Positions 32,508 to 55,299 of a DNA stretch of 64,000 nucleotides are shown here, piece by piece. The notes below the pieces were generated by a model, which was not told where the DNA came from, ran no database searches, and saw only the letters and a program-made list of their open reading frames with translations. Each line of letters starts with the position of its first letter. Within the stretch, counting starts at the first letter, position 1. Origin of the DNA: Spirodela intermedia (taxonomy: Eukaryota > Streptophyta > Magnoliopsida > Alismatales > Araceae); assembly GCA_902729315.2 (NCBI GenBank), contig LR746277.1, forward strand, positions 1,245,001 through 1,309,000, read 5' to 3'. Made by a program: the position numbers and the translations under genes.

Positions 32508-34592
32508 GGAGGGGCGCACTCTTTGCTGGGGCGGAGGTGGGCGGCGCCGCCGGGGAATGAAGCTGTCGGAGATGGGGGGCCACCAGGCCGTCCAGCTTCA
32601 CCAGCCAGAGGGCAAAGGCGGAGGTTGTCTGGGGCATGGTCTGGAAGAGAACCGCCACATCGTCCAACGCCACGCCGCCAGGCAAAGAAGCGGAGCAGCA
32701 CCGCTGCAGCCAGCTCTCTCGGATGGCGGCCACAAAGTCAGCGACCACCTGCCCAAGTGGGGACAGGTCAATGACGGTCAACGAAGGGGCTACTAGGGTC
32801 AACGGGTTCAGACTTCTTAGCATACCTGAAACAGTTCCGGCATGGACGACACCCGCCGGAGGCGTTTGACCCAGAGCTTGTGAGCTGACCTCCTCCAGGC
32901 GTCCACCAGGGCGTCCTCGGGCATGCATACCTGCAAGGGCATGCATGATTGATTACCATTTTCCGAAAGTCAACGCCATGGGGGCAGCGGAAAATGACAG
33001 AGTATGTATGAAGCGGTCACCTCAAGGGCATGGACGGCGGCCTTGAGAGCTTGGAGCTGGGAGGGCAGGACCCGGTGGCCTGGAAAGCCAGCAGCGCCGC
33101 CATCAACCGCCGGGCGGCAGGTGGCGGTGTGGATGAGGAACCTCTCCTCTTGATCAAAGTCCAGCTCGAAGGTTATGTGGCAGATCCTACAGTGCTTCTC
33201 GTCCCGCCAGAAGAGGTCATGGCAGGCCTCGCAGCGGGCCAGCGACTCACTGAAGCACCGCCGCCCAAGCCTGGCGGCACCGAGCTCACCATAGAAGGAG
33301 CCCCACAGCCATCGGTCAAAGGCCTGCGCTCGGGCCCATTGCTGCCGCCTCTCCTCCGCCCTCCGCCCCAGCTCCGGCACCACCACCCCCGGTGGCAGTC
33401 TGTCAGCGCCACCCTCGCAGACCAAATTGTTGTCCACATCAGAGATCGGCGAGGAGCTGTGGCCACTGCTGGCATCTGTGTCTGATGGCGGGTGGTAGTG
33501 CTGGCAAGTCGTGGCGGTGGCTGATGCAAATTCCGCCATTGCCCGGGCCAAGCAGACCTCCCGCCGCCGCAGCGAGTCCAGGAGGAGGCACTCACGGGCT
33601 CCTCTGCCGTCAAGCGCTGCCACCAGCGCCGACAAGGCCTGCAAAATTGAGTGGCTCTTTAGGGCTTAGCGTTTAGGGTTTAGACAGGAAGAAGAGCAGG
33701 CCAACTGTGTATATGTACCTCGTCGGTGTCAATCACCTCCCAGCGGCCATCTTCGGAGGACTCGAAGTAGACCCTACGGTGGCCAGGATCCCCTGAGCCA
33801 CACGGCCCAAGGAAGAGCCAGTAGCTGTTGTACCTCCGGTCAAAACCCAGTGGAACCGCCTGTAACTGGTGGGTCCCATCCGTTGACTTTGAACCGAGCT
33901 GGGGCAATGATGTTGATGAATCCCACCCATTAGGCGGCACCGCCTTCTTTATCTTTCCCCCTGAACCCCGATACCTCAAGTTGGGGGCGGCCGCTGATCT
34001 GCCGCCGGCCGGTTCCTACGTTGGCGGGAAAAGGTGAGTTCTTAGGAATGGTTAATTGAGGGAGAAGGCGGTGAATTCCATGGTTACTTACCTCCATTCT
34101 CAAGCTGGAGCAGCTGCCGGTGATGTCAACGAGGGCTGCCAGGGCATCAAGCTTCTCTTCGATGGTGAGATCGGAGTACTCACCCTCCATCAATCCGAGC
34201 AGCCAACCAGCCCCAGAGAAGCTCTCGTCGATCTCCGCCGATTGGGCAGCAGTCCATCGGCTGCCTCTTCTAGAAGACTTGTTGAGCCAGACGGCACTAT
34301 TTTGGCACACGGCAGCAGCGCCACCAGAGCAATCAAGGCCGGAGGGCTCGTCCTCGCTGCCACTGCTGGAGCTGGAATCAGCAGAGTCGTCGTCATCAAC
34401 ACTCCCAGAGTATTCGGTGTCAGATTCCGAATCCTCGGTTGACTTCTTGGCAGCAGTGCCCCTGCGCAGTCGATACGCAGAGTGCCCGATCTTTTCAAAC
34501 AATGTGCAGTCACTCGAAAGGGTGCAGCATATTAGAGCCTCAAGTTCGGCTGGGGTAGCACACAGGTCCAGACCCACAATCTGAAAGTAGGT

Positions 34593-34638
<46 letters not shown>

Positions 34639-37600
34639 AATAATCCGTGCAAATATAAATGTATTTTGTCTATATAAGTTCTCGTTTCCTGAAGAAGGTG
34701 CCCAGTTGACCGAATGAAGTCTCACCTGGGATGCTTTGGCGAGATCGTTGACTTTTGAGCCGGTACTCCCCTGCTCGGATAGAATGCTGTACAGCTCGCC
34801 CTTCAGAGTACAAGGGCGCAGCCCGTACTTCGCCATGGCATCGCCATCCTGAGAATTTACATATGAACAAGTAAAAAATCAGTGAAAAAACCCCAAAAAG
34901 AAATGCGATCTACAGAAAAAAAAAAAAAAGAGCATCATATTGATAAATTCTCTGAGCAACGAATGGCAACATCTCCATGGTCTGTCTATTCTCAGCATCA
35001 TACCTCGCCCCGGCTTCTCCTCGTCGAATGCTTCCTGGAAGCATAGCCAGCCGATATCATAACCTGCCGCAGAATTTCGACCCAAGTAAGAGCATTGAGG
35101 GACCGACTCCAAAAGTCAACGTCCAGCTCTCGCTGCCTGACCTGATACAGGGACTAGTTCATCAGGGATGGCGTCCAAAAGAGGAGAACATAAAATAATG
35201 ACGTTATATTTTCAAGGTTCTTTTTTTTGAGGAGGGCCACAGGAATTATTACCGAATGCAGGAATCCAAGAAAGCGGCAGTCTTTAGAACCTCGAGGAAA
35301 AAACCCATCAGTCAGCTCCTTTCCGACATCGGATAGAAGAAGCCTGAGTAGTGCCACATGGATGCTTCCCAATAACTTGGAATCCTGAAAGCCATTTTCC
35401 GAGAGTGAGAGATGGATAGCAAGCGAGTTGCATGCTATGCATGACAGGTGGCAAAGTAAATAGCAGGTATTTCGATGAAGAATGATGCATAATTTTTTTT
35501 TTTAAAAGTCAGAAATGCCTCGAACAACAGAATCTAGCGATAAGTCAACGACAGATGGTTGACCTTGTCGTGAAATGCCTGAGCCAATTCATCCAGTGCA
35601 AAGGGGAAAATGTCAATCACTGCCGCATGAGTATACAAGAAACAGACGACCTGATAAAAAAAAAATGAAACAGTAAGTAAGTGGGTTAGAAAAAAAACAA
35701 AAAAAAGATGCTGGAATTACTAATGGCGATTGAGAAAATGAGTTTATCAGCAGATCATCACGGGAATTTTCTTGTTTTCTTGGGCAAGCAACGCTCATAT
35801 CACAGGTTCTAGTTTTATCTATCTATAATCTTACCGACTGTGTCAAGAACTGGTGTGAGCAATGTATAAGCCGCTGTCTGCATGACAGCAAGGAGGGAGC
35901 TCTGAAGGAAAGAGATTAAGAAAAGCTACTCTGACAATGATCTGAGGTTCAGGGCAGCACCTACAAGCCGCCCGGGTAGGAAGACAGGGAAAGAAAAATA
36001 AACATGTATCTGCCGCGCTGAAAGGCCCAATCGACAAAAGAAAAAAGAGAAGGAAGAGGGCTTGTCTGAAATGAATTCAGAAACAGAGGATTAGAATTCC
36101 CACTTGAAAGTTGACCACATGATCTCTTGTGAAAGATGATCGGCATTACCAATGAATGGTGGGATGGCTCATTCTTCAGATAAATCGACGGCAGAAAACG
36201 AGTGAGCCTTTCTTCACACGAAATTACATTCATGCAGTTTATATGAGTACTGAAGCAAGAACACATCCAAGGCCCACAGGGTAAAGAAGGGAAGAGGATT
36301 AGAATGAATTGGGCGTCCACAAACCTTGAAGAACTTTTTGACAATCTCTGGTGAAGAGTCCCAAGGTTTTCCACAGATTGGCTGCTTCATCCTCACAGAT
36401 GGGGGAGGAAATCTTGCCAGCATATCTGAGATATATCAAAGGTGAAATCAGAGAGGACATGAAAGCAGAACAGATTGCTCTCTCCAGTGAATGGAATCTG
36501 AAGCTTATGGTAGAAACAGAGAGAGAGGGGGACGAACCTTTGCACAATGGGCAACCACTCCTTCCATTTGAGCCAAGATGGACAGAACATCTTGGTGGAT
36601 TGGACCGTGTCTGCAACTCACTCAACTCCAGTTCCTCGTCATCTATTGAATTCATGGGAGAAATCGATTGCTCCTGATGTGTCGAGCTCAGGATGCCAAG
36701 ATTGCATTCCACAGTATGAGGCATTTTCAAACCATCCTTTTTACAAGGCGCCTGAAATTCACACAGAGCAATGAGAAGCTACCAATAGAACAACTAACCA
36801 TTGGCAGCTATCAGATTCTCCTGTCACCGTTTGCATTTCCTGTGCCTGTTGTCTTATAAATATATGGGTAGAAAATTCCTAGAAATTGAGCAGGCACATT
36901 ATCTTCACTGACCTTCCTTTTCCTTGAAGACACCACCTTTCTTCCTTGTGGTGAGCTCCCCGCCATATTTTTCCTCTAAATTATGGGAAAGAAGAACACA
37001 GTTGGACAAATCATGCTAGAACGTCCACACAATACAGAGAAACAAGCAATTGATGCCTTTACCGTAATCACCTTTGGATTCAGCGACTTTTCGAAAACAC
37101 AATGTCTTTCTTTGGAGATGTCATTTGGACGACTGCACGAAAGATCTTCGTTACCAAAGTCAACTCCAGTGGGAAAGCTTTGACTCTCTGGGTTTGTAAC
37201 ACGCCACACTGTCATTAAACCTTTGCCAATACCGTGTCTCTTTGTAAGTGCATGCCCATTGCGGAGAGAAGACTCGCAAGCCTATAGATAGATTAAATTA
37301 ATATTAATTTCTGAAGCAAACGTGATATTCGTTCAAGGAAAGAGACAAACCCACATTGTTGCTGTAGGTTAGACGAAATTCATCAGAAAATTTCATCAAA
37401 TAAGATACTAAAGATGACTTTAACGAAAATAGTATGAGAAGAGCTTGATTCAGATCACAAAAATACATCTATTTAGAATATCATGTAGACCAAAGCTCCA
37501 TTAAGATCCTGATTTTTTTCAAATTTATCAGCATAAATGTTAAACGCAATACATGAACATGTACAACTCCCACAAGTCAATGTGGACTTGTTTCTCTTTT

Positions 37601-39349
37601 TAATTAAGAGACGGGAGTTGATTCTTTGCGAGATGTAATGAAAAAACACTCTCAATGTTTCTGACTTTTAAGCATTCAATAATTGAAATTCGAGGAAAGT
37701 TTATCACTCTGTATCTTTTTCATTTTCCCCGAGTGAAGTAGCACGTATTCTACCACAAGCTAACCAAACAAAATCATGTCACAACAGAACAATCCTTGTG
37801 GAAACTTCTAGAATATGACGCCAACCATAGGAACCATCTTTGTCTCTTCTGCCACATGAGAGGCAGATCTCCCCCCTTCTTCTCTTTCGTTTGCTCTCCA
37901 TGAGAATGTTTTTTCCTTCCTCGTTGCAAAGCAGGATCAAAATCCGAACTCGGTGATTTACATCAACTACATTATGAATTGGAGCAATCTTTTCCCATGA
38001 CTTTAGGTTATGCGACTAATACTTTTACAATATACTCCAAGCTTGAAAGATTGAATATATATTATCATGTTCCAATCTCGCGATTTCTCATGCACATACC
38101 TTTCTCCTTTCAAGGATCCTTTTGCTAGAGCGACATGAATGAGGGCAACTGTAAGGACCTGATCACATGAAAAGCTAGAGCAAGTTAGCCAGTTTTTAGT
38201 GTAAATTCATAGCAATCAACTAGTTTACCAAAAAAATAAAAAACAAGGACGAAAAATCAGTGTGGAGTTTGGACGAATATGTAACGAATAGTTTTTGGCA
38301 AAAGATGAGAGATTAGAGAAATACCCTCTCAAATTATTCGCCACCCTTTTTTCAATGATGAATAGAAGATACATAGTGTGTGTATATACATTAATCACCA
38401 AAACAGGGCCAAAATAAATTGTTGCAAGTCAGAATGTCAAATGGAGGAAAATAAAAATTGAACATAAATGAAAAGCAAAGGCAGCTTTTACATAATGTTC
38501 AATAGAAAGCTTTAACTTCTTATTTGAATTATATCTACAGAAAAAATCTACAATTCGAACATCAGAGTTTAAAAGCAAACAACTACCTGCACGATAGCCA
38601 AATCCTTTCTCAGGAAGACAATCGAACTCCACACCAAGAGGAGGGCCATCTTTACGGAATATTCTTTTCAAAATGTAATCTTTAGGGAATAAAACTTGCA
38701 GCCGAAGAAATGATTTCTCCTGAAGTGGCCCTTCCATACTAACGGCAAAGTTTTTCTCCCATTGCCCAGCAACACTGGTCTTGTGTTTCATCGCAATCCT
38801 CATCGACTTCTGCACTTTGTAATTCTTTGAGGGAGTATGGTTTCTCACCTCCTCTGCATCTTTGTCTCTATTTGCAGCATATGTATTCCTTTCAGTATGA
38901 CAACCAGAAGCCTTCTTATTCACCATCGTTCTGCCACGGCTAGCTAAAGTCACGCTAACACTGGAACTTTTCCTACTTGTGGCAAGTTTTTCATTCTCTT
39001 TCTTCTCTTTCCTCCTTCTCTTCGTAAACCACATACGGACCTGATTATACGTCAAATTGAGTACAGCAGCACAGTCTTCAATGTCCTTCTGATTGGGATA
39101 TTTGTCCTCTGCAAAAGGGCAGCGAGGAAAACCAGTCATCTCACTAACCAAAAAGGATGATGAATGGCCAGGATTGACTACCTAGAAAATAGAGAAACAG
39201 AGCAGGAGGTTGAGAGCCTGCAGCTCATGGTGGCAGACAAACAAACAAACAAACAAACCTGAATACAACTTCTCCAGGAACTCTATTTGGATTTGAGACT
39301 TCTTCTTTAATCCATGTTCTTGTTCAGCATATGCAGCGGCGTCCTCCAT
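32461..39349 (-). CDS. RLT3: Homeobox-DDT domain protein, RLT3-like (ISWI-type chromatin remodelling partner)
   Basis: Nuclear protein; RLT homologues bind ISWI ATPases (CHR11/CHR17). Exons (minus): 39349-39259, 39108-38587, 38158-38100, 37281-37072, 36975-36913, 36751-36538, 36425-36325, 35650-35564, 35384-35253, 35141-35004, 34848-34726, 34580-34092, 34015-33719, 33638-33021, 32930-32826, 32748-32461. All phases agree; 1178 residues. Homeodomain about 14-72 (NLTYNQVRMWFTKRRRKEKK), DDT about 403-465 (FALDELAQAFHDKDSKLLGS), HARE-HTH about 508-600 (MAKYGLRPCTLKGELYSILS), WSD/WHIM about 790-842 (DRRYNSYWLFLGPC, RRVYFESSEDGRWEVIDTDE), then a Cys/His cluster (CEACHDLFW, HCRICHITF, HTATC). The ATG lies 5 nt inside its exon after an acceptor, implying an upstream non-coding exon. 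The last residues read through a TA/GA microsatellite, so the true C terminus is uncertain. Confidence 0.93.
32475..32508. repeat. (TA)n(GA)n microsatellite inside the RLT3 last exon
   Basis: About 9 TA units then about 8 GA units. On the minus strand this reads as LSLSLYIYIY, immediately before the RLT3 stop at 32461. Confidence 0.9.
34597..34635. repeat. (GA)n microsatellite in an RLT3 intron
   Basis: About 19 GA units on the plus strand. In the gene sense it is a CT run about 16 nt upstream of the acceptor of the exon starting at 34580, where the polypyrimidine tract belongs. Confidence 0.95.
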
Positions 39350-39794
39350 TAATCCTGCGCACAAACAGGATATAAACAACGCTTCTTAGAAAAAGAGAGG
39401 CCCATTAATCTGGTCTTTCATGAATTTCTTGTGCATTAGACCTGGTTGTCACGAGCAATATCAAAACGCATAGAGAATGAAGCCAGAAAAGATTAATTCA
39501 CCAACAGAAAAACGATCTACCATTGAGTAAATCCGATGATTCCAAGTTCACATCGATGCCAAATCCACAATAGAAATAAATAAAGTAAAATATTGAACCA
39601 ACCAATTTCCAAATAACCTCAAACTTAAAGGAAAAATTCTGAAATAACTAATTCAGACATTCTGGGCGTTGATGCGCAAACATCAGAGGAATGGATAGGA
39701 AACCCCTTCTCTCATGTGGGAGCACAAACCTATCACATACAAGTAGGTATCACTGAACCTTGAAAGAGTTTTAAAATAAAAAATAAAAAAAATC

Positions 39795-39795
<1 letters not shown>

Positions 39796-39823
<28 letters not shown>
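39796..39823. repeat. (GA)n microsatellite
   Basis: About 14 GA units upstream of the RLT3 start exon, probably within the 5' UTR intron. Confidence 0.9.
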
Positions 39824-39825
<2 letters not shown>

Positions 39826-41357
39826 CCCTGAAAGGTTAAGGACTCATGGTCATCTACATGCACCGCAATCATAATCAATCTTTGTTGGTCTTTAGCACCA
39901 AGCAAATGCCACGCTTGAAGGTTCAGAGTAATCGCCTGATTGAGTATTCATCTACATGCAAATGGCAGCACAAGACCAGGGGCTGAAACTATCAGGGGAA
40001 AAAAATGCCAGGTCCTACCCAAAAATTAATCCTCCACGAAGCTGAAATTCTCAGAAAGCCAGAGATCCCATCTAACGCGGTCCGAGATGCGAAAAATATA
40101 AAGAAACACTTATGGGCGCCTAGAAGAGAAGACAATGAGATGACAGTTCACACTACAATCGAAGAGATTAAAAGAAAAGCTCAACCAAATGAAGAGCGCA
40201 CACAATTCTATCTTCAGGCTGGAGTGATCATGTCCTCCATAATAACTAGAGCCGCTTCAATCCAAGAAGCCGTGACGAACTAAAGCTATTCCACGAAGAG
40301 ACGCTACAGGAGCGACACAATCACAGTGCGTCCTCCCTCCCCATGATCCGAATGCCGAAACAGACCAGCGAACAGAATGGGACGGAAGCCAGGAATGAAA
40401 AGAAAGGGGCACATTTCGACCAGTTCCTCGGGCAAGCATCTTCCCCAAGCGAAGGAAACCCGTGGATCAACACAAGAAAATTTTCGACCGAGGGTCACGA
40501 GCAGGGGGAGAGGGCGCCCCTCACCAGTCATAAATCGGCGCGCGCAAGTGTTTCGAAGGAGTGCCACTTCAGTTCAGACGGCGATGAGGGCGGCGGGGGC
40601 AGGGGCAGCGGAAGCTACTCTCCACTGGATGCGGGTCATTTCCAATGTCCCAGGGGTTCTTCTCCGTCACTCCCCGCCCACTCTGCGGCAGGTCCTTGCT
40701 GCTGCGATAGGGTTCCCGCGGTTAATCAAAGGACGTAGCTCGTTCAGAGTACACCCTCTTCTCCCTCTCTCGCTCTCTCTCTTATTCTCTCTCTCTCTTC
40801 CCTCTTTCTCTCTCCTGCTGACTTCCAAAAACCCTATATCTTCCTCTCGCGGTGCTTAAACCCCGACAGTCGTAAATATCTTCCCTTTGGGGGAAACTTT
40901 ACCCTCAGGATTGTCCATTTTTACGGAATTGCCCTCATCCACACCTCGGCTCCTCTGGACGCTTATTATGGAATGGCCGCCTGTTATTTTATACCATCAA
41001 CGTCATTACTTTCAAAGGGGACGTTACTTGCATCTCGTGGATATTTTATTTTCCCAAATATCTTGGAGCATTCTAAATATTCTATTTATTATTTTTCACT
41101 ATTACTCATTATTATATTAGTAATATAACTATGTTATCCTTATGAATTATTATTATATTATGGAATTGCTTCTAGCTGAATATTGATTAATCCATCCATT
41201 TCATGAGTTAAAAATTCACTAAAATGGAGGGTTTAAAGATTCAGATCAATTATTTAAAATTTATTTTCTCAAAAATACTTTCTAAAAATACATCTAAGAA
41301 ATTCTAGAACAACTATTGAGGGGCATTTTTTCTATAATTTTAAAATAATATTTTGTT

Positions 41358-41502
41358 CCATGGCCATATGCAAAGATCATGAAACAATTAATCCTTGTAA
41401 GGTTGTATGCAAAGACCCTTCAAAAAAGAATTTCCATGGCCATATGCAAAAATCATGAAAAATTTAATCCTCATAAAATCATATGCTAAGACCCTTCAAA
41501 AT
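41358..41502. repeat. Two-copy tandem repeat, 76-bp unit
   Basis: CCATGGCCATATGCAAA starts at 41358 and at 41434. Both copies continue with ATCATGAAA, a TTAATCCT block and AAGACCCTTCAAAA, differing at scattered positions. Confidence 0.85.
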
Positions 41503-42461
41503 TATATGTTTTCAATTTTGATAAGTAAAGGATTAAACAAAGAGTTTTGGTCCATCTATGAGAACATTGTAAGCTTAAAAAATGTGATTCATTCACTAGA
41601 TGTTATTATTTTTTTCCATTTTTGATATTATATTTTGTTTCATGTTCCTCTCTACATTTTGATGCTCAAATGAGTGGATTATAGATTTGCTAGGCTACTA
41701 AGAGTAGTAAAAAAAAAGGGGGGGGGGGGGATATTGATTTCATTAACCAATTTATCAGCATTTTTCAACTATCATTATTTCTGTATATAATTGGAGATGA
41801 TTATTAGTAAAAAAATTAATGATTCAATACAATTGACCGAAGTTAATTACCAAGTTGAAACTAGATGACTAAATAAATTTTGATTGGCGCCTAGAAGTGC
41901 ATCACTATATGTGACAAAGAAATTAACATGCATAGGGTTTTCTTGGGCTCTTATCAAATATTTTCCATAGCAGAGACAAGTTCTATACTTTCTTTTTTTT
42001 TTCACAGCCCATTAAAAAATCAGTTGCAAAATGCTATTTTTGAATTTTTGGTTTTTCAGTTGCTTATTGCAGACAAAAATAGCAAGACTATGTTCTTGGC
42101 TTTCAAATGAGCTACGCCTTCACAACACAAAACGCCTCATTGCCTCCTAGAATGGCAGCCGTGTTCTTGGTAGTAGGGAGGAGATGCAGACTAAGGGCAT
42201 GATTAAGTGTGACAGAGCTTGTTTAGAAGGAATGCTAGCGAAGAAGGGAGGGGAGGAGGGGGGGTGGAACTGACATAAATAGAAACTTATGCTTTCAGAC
42301 AATAAATTTTCACATTCATGATCTTGGAGAAAAAATTGCAGCCAGCTTCAAGCTGAGAATGGACATTTTACACTAATAGCAATCTTTCTCTAAGAGGGCA
42401 ATAACCAAAGTTCATTTTTTCCAATAAGCAACCTTACTTAGGTCAATCAATACATGAAAGC

Positions 42462-42462
42462 A

Positions 42463-42519
<57 letters not shown>
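42462..42519. repeat. Compound (CT)n(AT)n microsatellite
   Basis: About 10 CT units followed by about 19 AT units, downstream of the PFP-beta stop codon. Confidence 0.95.
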
Positions 42520-42522
<3 letters not shown>

Positions 42523-42856
42523 AATCCAGATTAACTAGAAAACAGGCTAGAGAGAAAAGGCAATCGACATGAATAGGCAATCAACCAATCCGGATTGAAC
42601 CTGGAGAGGTGTAGATCAAGCTCTAGGGTTTACCCACCACGGAACTACTACTCTAAAATAAACACCCAGCATCCTGAAACTATCTCCGGAGAGAAGCAGA
42701 CACCAAAAATTCATGTCTTTAGAGCCCTTGTGTGGCGGCAATTAGGGTTCCACGGGGCTTATTATCGGGGTGGGGCGACCTGACAGGAGAGCAGAAGAGC
42801 CGACTCTAATGGCGGAGGTGGGAAGGTGGGGGGGGCTCACCGCGCCGGCCGGTCAC

Positions 42857-52109
<9,253 letters not shown>

Positions 52110-52700
52110 CGCCGTCCAGCAGAGTTCCTCGCGCGCCGCCGGATCTGGGGATTTTTTTTCCGGTGGGACTGGTCGAAGTGGAAGGGCCGAGTTACCATTT
52201 TTATCTGTATGGACGTCTCACTAATACGTTTCAAATCATACCTCCTAAATACGCACCATTGGTTGCCTGTTTATATATTCTTTTGTTGACGTGTCATTAT
52301 TCTATTGGATTACTCCCATTTGGGTTTATCCCATCATGCATCCGTACAGCAAAAACCGTCTCGGACGATCCGCCGCGAGGATACGGGGGGCGGGCGCACG
52401 TGTCTCGTGAGTTGGTGCACGTGACAGAGGAAGGGGTAAGATGACGTGGGGTAGGTGATACCGATTTGCCGCTGGGCACGTCTAAAAGCGCGGCTTTCAA
52501 AAAATAATTTTATTGTTTTTTTTAGCATAGTTTAATCGGATGACGCTGACTCAATCTTATCCCCTCCGACCCAATTGATTATTTCTTTTCATGATTGGGC
52601 TTAAAAATAGTCAATGGGCCCGGACCCATTACATAACCCATTAGAGGAAGCTTAGAGTTGGACCTAACCTTCTGCCCAGTCAGCTTCGCACATAGAGGCT
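52110..52700 (-). promoter_or_regulatory. PFP-beta upstream region with paired G-boxes
   Basis: Two perfect CACGTG palindromes at 52397-52402 and 52418-52423, 288-314 bp upstream of the ATG, are spaced exactly 21 bp start to start. A TGGGCC motif lies at 52615-52620. No clear TATA box assigned. Confidence 0.55.
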
Positions 52701-55299
52701 TCAAGGTAAAAGGGTGGGCCCACTGCCTCTTGAACAATCCAAAATTAGGTAGATCTCAATCATAATGTGCCCACAATAATATTGATGAACTTTTGTACAT
52801 CAAATATCATTTCATGGAGGATTTTTATCGCAGCATTTAATAAATTTTTATTATAATATTAATTAATTAAAATGATAAATAAATTTTGTTATGCTTTGGT
52901 TCTACTTGAACCCTTGCTTCAATTTTAATTAGGAAATAAATGTGAACATAAAAATTACTCAATAACTTAGTTTATAAAATAGTCTAGATGAAATATTAAA
53001 ATAATTAGACTATTAACTATAATATTTTCAATTATAATATTTTTATTTTTATCATTATAAATTTCACTATTTAAAGATGTTTATTATGATTAAAATGATG
53101 AAATTCTCAATTTAACTAGAAAGCAACATTGAAAGATAAATTTTGAATATATGTTTAGAGCCAATTTGAATTGGTTAATACCTTATTAATTGTTGTACTT
53201 GGGAGCCAAAATTGAAGAGATGACATTTATGGGAAATGCATATTTAAAATAAGTCAAAATCTTTTTAGTAAAAAGCTATGATCTTAGTGAGATTGTTTGA
53301 TGTCAGAAAAGAACGAGAGGGATGTGATTTCTATATTAAAGGTCATAACCTTATTTTTTAGGAGTTATATTTCCATTAGTTTTCATTAAGATGCAAGGTA
53401 AATGCTATTAATTAAGGCCACATAATCATCTTTATATGATTTCAATATTGTTGCTTTGAATCCTTTCTGTAAGACTAAGGTGTCACAAACAAAGGCACTA
53501 GGAGTATCCCATCGACTAAAATGAACATGAAATATGAGAATTGCAAAAGAAAATTTATGTTATTTATGAATCAGATCATAAGATTCATTCACTATCTTAT
53601 TAGAATAAGTGCATTGATGTATCATGAAACCAAGGTGTACTTTATGTGTTACTTCATAATCTAGTACTCATTTGATAAACTCTTTGATTTCACTTATGCA
53701 AAAATATGATACAAATAACTATAAAACTATATGCTAACTTAGGAAGTTGAACAATGTGTAACAATTATGTAGTGATGAACATGTTAAAATCCAAACCTAA
53801 AAGAATTTACATGGGCTATTTAGGTGATGTTGCATGGTACTATATGTTTATAGAGAGTAGAAAATAAAGGCAAAAATAATTTAATGCTAGAAAGCTTTAA
53901 ATGTTACTGAAATGAAAAGGAAATACATGAGGATTTTAGAAAAAAATAGAGAATATTAATTAAAATGTTGTTACTTATAATAGCACCATTGCTCTTTAAG
54001 GTCAATCAAAGATGTAATGTATTTCTAATAGCATAGTGAAAGCAATCTTCTCAATCTCATCAAATAAAAATACACATGCATCAAAAACCATTGCTAGCGA
54101 CTAGCAAAGGTTTATGCACTTATGTTAGAGACCTTTCAAATAATTTTATGAAGTTATTTTTTTCTTGGCATTGGTACAAATCCCATTTGCATGCATGTGG
54201 AGAGCAACGACTTTGTTCTTATTAATAAATCAAATTGAATCTATTCCCACCAAATATGGTACTCATCTCTTTTCTCAAGTTATCTATCTTCAATATAAGT
54301 ATCATGGTAATTGTATACATTGGAGGTTCCCCTAAAATATTTAGGCAAAATATTTAGTTTGGGGATCCAATTTTTTTTGTGTCATGTCACATATCAAAGG
54401 TCTTAATTTTTGTTTGGACATCTAAATGTGTTTTCTCTTAATTCTCTTTACATTTTTGTATCTCTATTTGAAATATAAACTATGAAATAATATCTATTAT
54501 CATAAAAAAATATTAAGTTACAAAAGTAATGTTATGCTATCTTTTCTTGTGAATATCCTAGTCTATTTTTTATTGATTTATGCTAATTTCTTGATAATAA
54601 ATATAATTTATGTTCTCCAATAATTTTCTCTGATCAGTTTGAAAAATAAACTTATCTAATTTTAATCCAATGATCTTAACATTAGCTCAAGTTTAGTAGA
54701 TAAAAATCTAGGCAATTTTTTTATGATTGATTTATTTAGGTAGTAAGGCAATATCCTCATTATCACATTCACTCGATGAAGTCGGATAGTTATCACCTTA
54801 AAAAACAATATACTTTCTTAGTAGTTTTTCATAAGATTCATAGCCCTTACTTAATCCAAACTTGTATCTCAGCAAAAATATTTTAGCTCATCTCATGATA
54901 GTTTGCCCAAATTATTTTTCTTCAAAATTTACAACCTAGGTCTCCAATTGAGAATAAAGTTCACAATACCTTTCTAGTTAATTTAGCATTTGTATAAATA
55001 TTATATAAAGTCTATTGATGCCATTGGTTTTGATATTACAAATAAAATTTTATTTATTAAGTATTTACTAAAAATATTCAATGAATTTCATGAGAGTTTG
55101 TGTTAAAAGTTTAATATTTCTAAAAATTGTTCAATACATATAATGTTAATGCTCTTGTAATCTTATGGCTAACAAATCAGTCAAATGGGTTAATTCTTAG
55201 GATCATTATATGTTAGAACTAAAATTTAATGTGAATGCACATGATGAAATATTTAGAAATTCACATAATATTAGGTTTAGTGTAGGTGTCGAATCCATA

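Larger units (their letters stand above)
39350..42856. other. RLT3 5' region and PFP-beta 3' region
   Basis: 39350-40860 is the upstream part of RLT3. A GC-rich stretch at about 40300-40750, with a CT block at 40757-40815 (GA in the gene sense), fits a 5' leader exon and promoter. From 40860 to 42850 the DNA is AT-rich with a tandem repeat (41358-41502), an A/G homopolymer junction (about 41710-41730) and a compound microsatellite (42462-42519). No other gene seen. Confidence 0.5.

Noticed and set aside
32463..32701. Frames rich in Leu/Ser or Arg/Glu repeats over CT/GA tracts (also at 17291-17550, 59597-59851, 63288-63545)
   Set aside because: These are translations of microsatellites in alternative frames; they lack conserved domains, and the 59597 frame starts at GTG.
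20500..37200. Apparent abundance of GTTGAC/GTCAAC (W-box-like) sites
   Set aside because: The count seems near what a six-base motif gives by chance on both strands; no tight promoter cluster stood out.
39109..39181. Alternative RLT3 acceptor near 39178 that would add about 23 residues inside the homeodomain
   Set aside because: The acceptor at 39110/39109 (CCCTTTTGCAG) keeps phase and gives an uninterrupted homeodomain (LYSEDKYPNQ), so the longer form is unlikely.
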